DNA from: Acidobacteriota bacterium
Lineage (GTDB): Bacteria; Acidobacteriota; Terriglobia; Terriglobales; Acidobacteriaceae
DNA: 64,000 bases
Reading direction: 5' to 3'
Assembly (NCBI GenBank): GCA_003225075.1
Contig: QIAP01000042.1
Location: forward strand, 26,190-90,189
Positions 56,195-62,327 of this stretch are shown piece after piece. The notes below the pieces were generated by a model. The model had not been told where the DNA came from. It saw only the letters and a program-made list of their open reading frames with translations, and made no database searches. Made by a program: the position numbers and the translations under genes. Within the stretch, counting starts at the first letter, position 1. Each line of letters opens with the position of its first letter.

Positions 56195-57026
56195 ATGGAA
56201 AAACTTGACTGCCTGGTCTGGGCGGCAGGAATTTCCTTCATTTCGTTCGGAATGCGCATCGGAGTGCGGGTGAGTACGCCGGAACTGCTGGAGAAGGTTC
56301 TTGCTTACCTTCCCCCAGGATGGAAATTCGCTCCATCACCTCGGGTGGAACGTTTGTATTCACTTATCGCTGGTGGCGTGGGACCACAACCTAACGTACG
56401 AAAGTTCCATCTCTTGTACGGAAACAGTCAAAGGTTAGCGAGATTTGCAAGCCCCGACGGGTTGCTGGAAACCTTCGAAACGGATCTAAATTCGAGCATC
56501 GCGGAAGGGTCCCGGCAGTGGTTCTTTCTGCATGCCGGCGTAATCGGGTGGAAAGGGCAGGCTGTTCTCATCCCTGGCCGAAGTTTCAGCGGCAAGACTA
56601 CGCTGGTGAAAGAGTTCCTGCGGATGGGAGCGGACTACTATTCGGATGAGTTCGCCCCGCTGGGCGGAAGCGGCCGTGTGCACCCGTTTCCCAGACTGCT
56701 TTCCATCAGAGAACACGGCTCTCAAGGGCAAATGAGGGTCGCGGCGGAAGACGTCGGGAGGCAAGAACGGCGTAAAACCGATTCTGGTCAGGCTCTTACT
56801 CTTGACACAGTACAAGCCAGGTACGAGGTGGCGCCCGAAAGCGATGTCTCCAGGGAGGGCATCTCTCGGGTTGCTGGCAAACGCGTTTGCGGCACGACGC
56901 CAGCCAGAGCGCGCCCTGGCCACTGTGGAAAAGTTGGTCTGCCGAGCCCAAATTCTCACGGGCTCCCGTGGTGAGGCAAGTGAAGTGGTGGAATCCATTC
57001 TGCAACGGCTGGCAAGCCCAATTTGA
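56195..57026 (+). CDS. HPr kinase-like P-loop protein, frameshifted
   Basis: A protein of the HPrK C-terminal-like family that accompanies PqqD-type peptide systems. The Walker A is LIPGRSFSGKTTLVKEF and the acidic YYSDEFAPLGGSGRVHPFPR follows. The frame from 56195 stops at 56974, but at about 56757-56761 (GTCGGGAGGCAAG) one extra base shifts it: in the next frame GKNGVKPILVRLLLLTQYK continues as PGTRWRPKAMSPGRASLGLL and RAQILTGSRGEASEVVESIL, ending at 57026. That second frame is the real family ending. The break may be a sequencing error or real. The PqqD gene starts 54 bases later. HPrK-like proteins phosphorylate precursor peptides in some systems. Confidence 0.7.
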
Positions 57027-57079
57027 ATAGCAGCGGACGATGAATTGTGCAATGCTGTGAGAACGAGGGAACTGAACCG

Positions 57080-57370
57080 ATGAAAAAAGGCGCAACGCAT
57101 TTCGCACCGAACCGGAAAGACGCCATCGTTCGACAGTTAAGGGATGAATTCATTGTGTACGACAAGGAAACAAACCACGCACATTGTCTGAACTCGACCG
57201 CAGCAGATGTTTGGAAGCTATGCGACGGGGAGAGGAGTCTTTCGGAGATCATCCACACCATGGAAAAAGCTAAGTCGCCGATTGATGAACGGCTTGCGTG
57301 GATGGCGTTGCGTAAGTTGAACAAAGCGGGTTTACTGCTTGAGCCAGTTCCGTCACCTCCCAAAGCATAG
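57080..57370 (+). CDS. PqqD-like peptide chaperone, first copy
   Basis: A 96-residue winged-helix-type protein of the PqqD/RRE family, which binds the leader of a precursor peptide and presents it to a modifying enzyme. Typical segments are DEFIVYDKETNHAHCLNSTA, ADVWKLCDGERSLSEII and a final helix RKLNKAGLLLEP. The ATG at 57080 follows GAGGGAA at a slightly long distance. The Cys-rich peptide gene begins three bases after its stop. Confidence 0.82.
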   Translation: MKKGATHFAPNRKDAIVRQLRDEFIVYDKETNHAHCLNSTAADVWKLCDGERSLSEIIHTMEKAKSPIDERLAWMALRKLNKAGLLLEPVPSPPKA

Positions 57371-57372
57371 AC

Positions 57373-57552
57373 TTGTCACGCCGGGAAGTTATGCGAAGGG
57401 TGGGCATGGCAGCCATAGTAACGCTACCCTTGGTCACCTCTATGCTAGTGCCGACCGCGGCCGAAGCAGCTTCCTGTGCTCCCCTCGCGGGCGATTGCAG
57501 CAATAAGCAGTGTTGTGCGCCCTTTATGTGTGGGAATAACCGATGCCTTTAG
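57373..57552 (+). CDS. Secreted six-cysteine (knottin-like) peptide precursor
   Basis: A 59-residue product. Residues 1-33 form a twin-arginine-like leader: SRREVMRRVG, a hydrophobic stretch AAIVTLPLVTSMLVP, and an AEAA cleavage region. The remaining part has six cysteines in the order C-x6-C-x4-CC-x4-C-x4-C (first Cys TGT 475-477, last TGC 544-546, counting the last three digits of the position). This is the cysteine framework of inhibitor cystine knots and omega-conotoxins. Translation starts at TTG 57373 or at ATG 57391. The stop overlaps the start of the nucleotidyltransferase gene by ten bases, so the two are coupled. The length and reading frame are certain; the knot and any modification are inference. 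It has no known relative that I can name. Confidence 0.75.
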   Translation: MSRREVMRRVGMAAIVTLPLVTSMLVPTAAEAASCAPLAGDCSNKQCCAPFMCGNNRCL

Positions 57553-58628
57553 GTATGCGCACCGAGATGGAAGAATTAGTGCGAGCGGAATGTACAAATT
57601 GGACTCTGCGCGGCGGTACGGTTGCGGCGGTGCTCGCCGGAGCGTGGCGCAAGTCGCCTCCGAAATTGGAGATGCCTGCGGCCGAACTGAACGCGGTAAT
57701 TCCATTACTTCTCGGCTCGGGCGCGGGGGCGTTGGGTTGGTGGCGGCTTAGGAACTCTGGTGCGCAATTTCCGCCGTTTTCTCAGAACCTACAAAAGATT
57801 TACATGTACTACGCCATACACGCGGCAAAACACCAGCGCGAAGTGGCTGAGACGTTCGCAGTGCTGCGAACAGCTGGCGTTGAACCCATCCTAATCAAAG
57901 GCTGGGCAATTGGCCGACACTATCCCGAGAGTGGGTTGCGTCCGACAGGAGATATCGATCTGTGTGTTTCACCAGAGCAACACGCGATCGCACAATCTGT
58001 GCTGAACAGGCCGGACTGCGCGCGTTACTGTGTTGATTTGCACCACGACCAAATTAGAAGGTTCGAGGAACTAAGTTTCGATGAGCTGTATAACTGTTCA
58101 GAACTAGTGGAGCTGGAGAATACTGTAATCCGGGTCCTCAGTGCGGAAGATCATCTGCGCATCCTGTGTTTGCATCTGCTGAAACATGGCGCCTGGCGGC
58201 CATTGTGGTTATGCGACATCGCAGCCGCGCTTGAATCGCGACCCTCGACCTTTGATTGGACGCGGTGTCTTGGCAAAAACGCGCGACGCGCGAATTGGAT
58301 ACTTTGCACAATCGGATTGGCGCGACAATTACTTGGTGCAAGTGCAGAAGGCTTGCCGCTCAATAACCGAATCGCCAATCCGCCGAAGTGGCTCGTTCAA
58401 AGCGTGCTAAGCCAGTGGGAAGCGCCTTATGAGCGAAATCTACCATTAGTTGCTGGACAAATCAGGAACTTCCTGCGAGAGCCTACAGCAATGCTGAAAG
58501 ACCTTCCCAAACGTTGGCGCAACCCGATCCAGGCGATGGTCGATGCAAACGCGTCTTTCGATGGAATGATCAGATTGCCGTTTCAGGTCGGCGATTGCTT
58601 CGCGCGAGCCTTCAAGTTGCTCCGCTAG
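57543..58628 (+). CDS. Nucleotidyltransferase family protein (NTP_transf_5-like)
   Basis: A 361-residue protein of the uncharacterised nucleotidyltransferase family often found in peptide-modification clusters. The nucleotidyltransferase active-site core is GLRPTGDIDLCVSPEQH, with the acidic pair D-I-D, preceded by the conserved VEPILIKGWAIGRHYPESG. The C-terminal half is helical (AEDHLRILCLHLLKHGAWRP; ANWILCTIGLARQLLG). ATG 57543 overlaps the preceding stop; ATG 57555 is an alternative. In lasso and related clusters it travels with HPrK-like and PqqD proteins and may nucleotidylate the peptide; that is inference. Confidence 0.82.
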   Translation: MPLGMRTEMEELVRAECTNWTLRGGTVAAVLAGAWRKSPPKLEMPAAELNAVIPLLLGSGAGALGWWRLRNSGAQFPPFSQNLQKIYMYYAIHAAKHQREVAETFAVLRTAGVEPILIKGWAIGRHYPESGLRPTGDIDLCVSPEQHAIAQSVLNRPDCARYCVDLHHDQIRRFEELSFDELYNCSELVELENTVIRVLSAEDHLRILCLHLLKHGAWRPLWLCDIAAALESRPSTFDWTRCLGKNARRANWILCTIGLARQLLGASAEGLPLNNRIANPPKWLVQSVLSQWEAPYERNLPLVAGQIRNFLREPTAMLKDLPKRWRNPIQAMVDANASFDGMIRLPFQVGDCFARAFKLLR

Positions 58629-58915
58629 CATTTCAGTTGCGACTACAACCGAGGGCTGCGTGATTGGCAAATTTGCGGGACACAGTAGAACGATTTTTTG
58701 AGGTGAAACCTATCAGGAGTGGTAAGTCCAGAAATTGATAGAAATGGAAGGCCCGAACGATCGGAGGGATGCGATTACGAAAGGGAAGGTATCGACATTT
58801 CATTTTTCTGCCGCGGGTGACAACAAGCGAAAAGGGATAACTCCTTTTGGTCAATCTTACGACAACGATTGCCTCACGCCGGTGTCGTTAGAAGATGGCG
58901 CGGTTCCCGCAGGTA

Positions 58916-59134
58916 CTACTTCCGGTCGTTATCGCTCTCCAGTAGCTGGCTGATCCGGTGGAGCATCTTTTCCGCGCCAGCGTCTCCAGGCATAGCTCTG
59001 GCTTCTAACTCCGCCTTCGCTTCTGCAGGAGTTAATGCCACCGAGGCGGGAGTTTTGTAAGATCGCTTTGATCGCTTTCCATTTTTGCCGCCTATGCTGG
59101 TTTCTTTTCCGTAATTTTTGGAATTGGGTTTCAT
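58916..59134 (-). CDS. Small Lys-rich hypothetical protein
   Basis: A possible 72-residue protein (MKPNSKNYGKETSIGGKNG, then SKRSYKTPASVALTPAEAKA), basic at the start and helical at the end (HRISQLLESDNDRK). AAGGGA precedes the ATG at 59134 by about eight bases. It is oriented against the surrounding cluster genes, and nothing in it is recognised, so it may be a chance frame. Confidence 0.35.
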   Translation of the reverse strand: MKPNSKNYGKETSIGGKNGKRSKRSYKTPASVALTPAEAKAELEARAMPGDAGAEKMLHRISQLLESDNDRK

Positions 59135-59258
59135 GCCTGAATTCCCTTTTTGATTTGGGCTCAATGGGAGAATATCACCAACCATATCAGAAAACGGCTG
59201 AGTGAGGGCGACGTCCGACGGTTACTGAAGCGGAACGCCACAATTTTGCAGGATCAGC

Positions 59259-59450
59259 ATGGCACACTTTTCCATACTTCTCCGCATTGATACCACTCTT
59301 CAGTTTTCGGAAGCGTCGACTAATAAAAATTCCCAAGTTCCAGGGGAATTGAAACGGGAGTTCTCAGCAGCCCTATCAGAGAACCTCCTTTCGCAGCTCA
59401 TTGATCGACTCGCCAGCCAGTTTGTCCTTACGACTGGTGTACCTATCTAA
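59259..59450 (+). CDS. Short hypothetical frame
   Basis: A 63-residue frame (MAHFSILLRIDTTLQFSEAS, then LKREFSAALSENLLSQLIDR) with AGGA seven bases before its ATG. The second half would form an amphipathic helix. No cysteine and no family are seen; a chance frame is possible. Confidence 0.25.
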   Translation: MAHFSILLRIDTTLQFSEASTNKNSQVPGELKREFSAALSENLLSQLIDRLASQFVLTTGVPI

Positions 59451-59511
59451 CAAATAGGGTCCAGTCTGACGTTCTGCTATCGTAAAAATCAGGCACGTAA
59501 GGGGCAGGTGC

Positions 59512-59859
59512 ATGCAGCCGACAATTAAATACATTCGATCAGACGCTGTTGCGGCCCGTGTTATCGCGGGAGAAACCCTCATAATTCCAGTGCGAGGCGG
59601 CGTCGGTGACTTGGCGTCGATCTATAGCCTCAATGAAGTCGGAACAAGGATCTGGGAGTTCCTTGCCGAGCCATCAAGCGTGGAGGAATTGGCTGGCCGA
59701 TTGGAACGGGAATACGAGGTGAGCCGTGACAGGTTATGCAATGACGTGGCCCTTTTGCTTGCAGACCTGCAAGCGGCCAGTCTGTTAGCAGTTGCGGATG
59801 CCGAGTGTTCATGCGCCAGGGATGGCTTATTTATGGAACCCAGTTTGGTCAGTGGGTAG
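59512..59859 (+). CDS. PqqD-like peptide chaperone, second copy
   Basis: A 115-residue PqqD-type protein with the family pattern GDLASIYSLNEVGTRIWEFL, then EELAGRLEREYEVSRDRL and LLADLQAASLLAV. It should bind the leader of the peptide modified by the radical SAM enzyme that starts 45 bases downstream. GGGGCAGG lies a few bases before ATG 59512. A short tail with two cysteines (AECSCARDG) ends it. Confidence 0.85.
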   Translation: MQPTIKYIRSDAVAARVIAGETLIIPVRGGVGDLASIYSLNEVGTRIWEFLAEPSSVEELAGRLEREYEVSRDRLCNDVALLLADLQAASLLAVADAECSCARDGLFMEPSLVSG

Positions 59860-59904
59860 AGAACTCGCACTTTCGCGGTACAGAACGTTGGTGACAAGTT
59901 CATT

Positions 59905-61182
59905 ATGAATGTTGATACCTACACCGATCTGAGCCATACAATCCATAATCACTATGCCAACCGGCGGGTTCCCCTGGAAGTTTCCCTCGAAGTGACAAGA
60001 CGCTGTCCCCTCGAGTGTCTGCACTGCTACAACAATCTGCCGATGGGAGACCTTGCAGCTCGGAATCGGGAGTTGAGCAGGGATGAGCATTTCAAGCTGC
60101 TGGATGAATTGGCGGAACTGGGTTGCCTTTGGCTCCTTTATACCGGCGGGGAGATTTTTGCGCGTAAGGATTTCCTTGAGATCTACACACAAGCGAAGAG
60201 AAAAGGATTTCTGATCACGCTGTTCACCAATGGGACCCTCATTACCGAAAAAACTGCAGATTACCTGCGCGAATGGCCGCCTTTCGCGATCGAAATCACA
60301 CTCTATGGTAGGACCAAAGAGACCTACGAGGCTTTGACGGGTGTACCCGGCAGCTACGAACGGTGCCTCCGAGGAATTGAAGCGCTGCGCAGGCGCGGTT
60401 TGCCACTTAAACTCAAGACTGTTCCGACGACTGTAAACAAGCACGAAGTGCTGGCAATGAAAGAGTTCGCGGAGCAAGAGCTGCACCTCGAATTCAAATT
60501 CGACTCGCTCATCAATCCACGGATTGATTGTTCCCAGAGCCCCCTAGCTGTACGCCTCTTACCGGAGGAGGTTGTGGCTCTTGATTTGCATTCACCGAAG
60601 GTGGCAGCCGAGTACCGGAAATTAGCAGAACATGAGATGGAGCAGCCGCCTGCTCTGGAGAAGATCGAAACTGTCTACTCTTGCGGCGGAGGTGTGAACT
60701 CCTTTGCGATCGACCCTTATGGCCACATGAGCATTTGCGTGCTTTCTCATCAGGAGAGCTACGACATAAGATCGGGCAGCGTGAAGGAGGGTTGGGAGCA
60801 ATTTCTCTTGCATGTGCGGATGCGCAAGCGGAAGCGAATATCCAAGTGTGTGAGTTGTCGCCTTCACTCCCTGTGCAGCATGTGCCCAGCTAACGGCGAA
60901 CTAGAGAATGGGGACCGCGAGTCCCCGGTTGATTTTCTTTGCCAGGTGGCACACTTACGGGCAATGGCCCTCGGACTTCAAGTTCCGTCGCATGGAGATT
61001 GCGATTTCTGTGTCGGCGGAAGCCGTCACGCAGGCGCCCTGGAAGCAACCCAAAGGATCGTTTCGAAGGAGATCGACGTAGGCGAATGGATCAGCCCGCA
61101 AGTTCTTCTTCCCGTTCTGAATAATCAAGGCCCGAGTTCGGGCGGAGGTTGTGCTGGCTGTGGAGGGCAGTCCCTTCGGTGA
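59905..61182 (+). CDS. Radical SAM/SPASM peptide maturase with Cys/Gly tail
   Basis: A 425-residue PqqE-like maturase. The radical SAM cluster motif C-x3-C-x2-C is TRRCPLECLHCYNN (Cys34, 38 and 41), and the SPASM domain, for two auxiliary 4Fe-4S clusters, has C-x12-G-x4-C (SCGGGVNSFAIDPYGHMSIC) and the later SKCVSCRLHSLCSMCPANG. Such enzymes form thioether or carbon-carbon crosslinks in peptides. After the SPASM domain about 70 residues remain, with CDFCVGG and a final SSGGGCAGCGG segment not seen in ordinary PqqE-like enzymes. The precursor-like peptide gene begins 16 bases after its stop. Confidence 0.9.
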   Translation: MNVDTYTDLSHTIHNHYANRRVPLEVSLEVTRRCPLECLHCYNNLPMGDLAARNRELSRDEHFKLLDELAELGCLWLLYTGGEIFARKDFLEIYTQAKRKGFLITLFTNGTLITEKTADYLREWPPFAIEITLYGRTKETYEALTGVPGSYERCLRGIEALRRRGLPLKLKTVPTTVNKHEVLAMKEFAEQELHLEFKFDSLINPRIDCSQSPLAVRLLPEEVVALDLHSPKVAAEYRKLAEHEMEQPPALEKIETVYSCGGGVNSFAIDPYGHMSICVLSHQESYDIRSGSVKEGWEQFLLHVRMRKRKRISKCVSCRLHSLCSMCPANGELENGDRESPVDFLCQVAHLRAMALGLQVPSHGDCDFCVGGSRHAGALEATQRIVSKEIDVGEWISPQVLLPVLNNQGPSSGGGCAGCGGQSLR

Positions 61183-61198
61183 AAAACATGGAGGTACG

Positions 61199-61375
61199 AT
61201 GAAAGAAGAACCGGGTTCTCCAGACAAAAGAAATCCCTATGAATCACCAAAACTAAGGACGATCAGCTTGCGGCCGGAAGAGGCAGTGCTGGGGAATTGC
61301 AAGAACATGTCAGCCGCAGGTCCAGTATCTGCGTCGTGTAGCACCGTTCCTCACTGTATGACTGTTGGATCTTAG
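61199..61375 (+). CDS. Candidate precursor peptide for the radical SAM enzyme
   Basis: A 58-residue peptide encoded directly after the maturase, with GGAGG four bases before the ATG. The leader half (NPYESPKLRTISLRPEEAVL) is charged and helical; the core half contains three cysteines at 34, 47 and 53 (GNCKNMSAAGPVSAS, then CSTVPHCMTVGS). Leaders ending in a Pro-Glu-Glu-Ala-Val-Leu-type segment followed by a Cys are, as I recall, found next to radical SAM/SPASM enzymes. This placement, size and cysteine content make it the likely substrate. The product, perhaps a thioether-crosslinked peptide, cannot be deduced. Confidence 0.75.
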   Translation: MKEEPGSPDKRNPYESPKLRTISLRPEEAVLGNCKNMSAAGPVSASCSTVPHCMTVGS

Positions 61376-61406
61376 ATCGCGATGTGGGTCGCGCTACAAA
61401 CGATAA

Positions 61407-62327
61407 ATGTTCACTGAAACGTCGCAAATGCCGGTTTGTGTCCGACCCCCCGGAACGCATCGCTGTTGTCTCCGAATCGGCGAGGTTTCGATTGGTCTCA
61501 GTTCGAGTTCCGCAGACGACATCCGCATAGCTGAAGAACTTAATGTCTTTAGGAGGGATTCTCCCTATTGCGACATCGAGATCCGGATCGGGTGGACACA
61601 ACAACTGCAAAGACTAAGCCACAAGAGAATCTTCGACTCAGGGTCGTTATGGACATTGTATGAAAACAGATCCAGCTACATCTTTGACTTCGCCACCTCT
61701 CTGCTAGGAAGCCAACCTTACAAACGACTTTATGTCGATAGGGATTTCTCGCAGGCGCAGTTATTCCTCAACCGCCAGTGTCTTACTAACGTCGAGCAGG
61801 TCTATCCACTCGAATATCCGTTAGATGAGCTGATGATCACGAACTGGCTCGCCTGCGGGAGAGGGGTTGAGGTTCATGGGTGCGGCTTGGTGGACTTCGA
61901 AACCGGCGGGCATCTATTTCTAGGGCATTCGGGCTCGGGGAAGAGCACTACAACCCTTCTTTGGAAATCGATGCGAAATGTTCGTATTCTCAGTGACGAT
62001 CGAATCATTTTGCGCAACTCTGGGAACGACATTTGGATGCACGGAACTCCATGGCACGGCGAGGCGGGTTTCGCGACTAACCAAAAAAAGAAAATCAGTA
62101 GGATATTCATACTCGAACACGGTGGGCAAAATGAAATCCTACCGTTAGATCAAAGCCGAGCGGTCGGCGAACTGTTCGCGCGCTGTTTTCCTCCCTTTTA
62201 CTCTCGTGAATCCCTCGATTTCATAATTTCTTGTCTCCTTCATATCACGAACTCGATTCCTTGCTACATCTATCGATTCGTTCCAGAACCGAGCGCAGTG
62301 GAGCAGATCCTGACCTTCCATGACTGA
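61407..62327 (+). CDS. HPr kinase-like P-loop protein, second copy
   Basis: A 306-residue relative of the protein at 56195, intact here. The Walker A is LFLGHSGSGKSTTTLLW, the following acidic strand is VRILSDDRIILR, and MHGTPWHGEAGFA is the conserved C-terminal segment. The N-terminal half is not recognised. HPrK-like proteins in peptide clusters are thought to phosphorylate the precursor or act as P-loop scaffolds. The next start codon overlaps its stop (ATG 62320, TGA 62325), a sign of tight coupling. Confidence 0.82.
   Translation: MFTETSQMPVCVRPPGTHRCCLRIGEVSIGLSSSSADDIRIAEELNVFRRDSPYCDIEIRIGWTQQLQRLSHKRIFDSGSLWTLYENRSSYIFDFATSLLGSQPYKRLYVDRDFSQAQLFLNRQCLTNVEQVYPLEYPLDELMITNWLACGRGVEVHGCGLVDFETGGHLFLGHSGSGKSTTTLLWKSMRNVRILSDDRIILRNSGNDIWMHGTPWHGEAGFATNQKKKISRIFILEHGGQNEILPLDQSRAVGELFARCFPPFYSRESLDFIISCLLHITNSIPCYIYRFVPEPSAVEQILTFHD

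Larger units (their letters stand above)
58629..59511. other. Spacer between the two peptide-modification modules
   Basis: This 883-base region separates the nucleotidyltransferase from the second PqqD gene. It contains a short plus-strand frame (58744-58953, beginning MEGPNDRRDAITKGKV, with one Cys), a minus-strand frame (58916-59134) and a third (59259-59450); the last two are listed separately. No hairpin with a T-run or strong promoter is seen. Confidence 0.35.

Noticed and set aside
56195..62327. Lasso peptide biosynthesis cluster
   Set aside because: HPrK-like, PqqD and nucleotidyltransferase genes are typical companions of lasso clusters, but no asparagine-synthetase-like cyclase or transglutaminase-like protease is present, and the Cys-rich peptide lacks a lasso core pattern.
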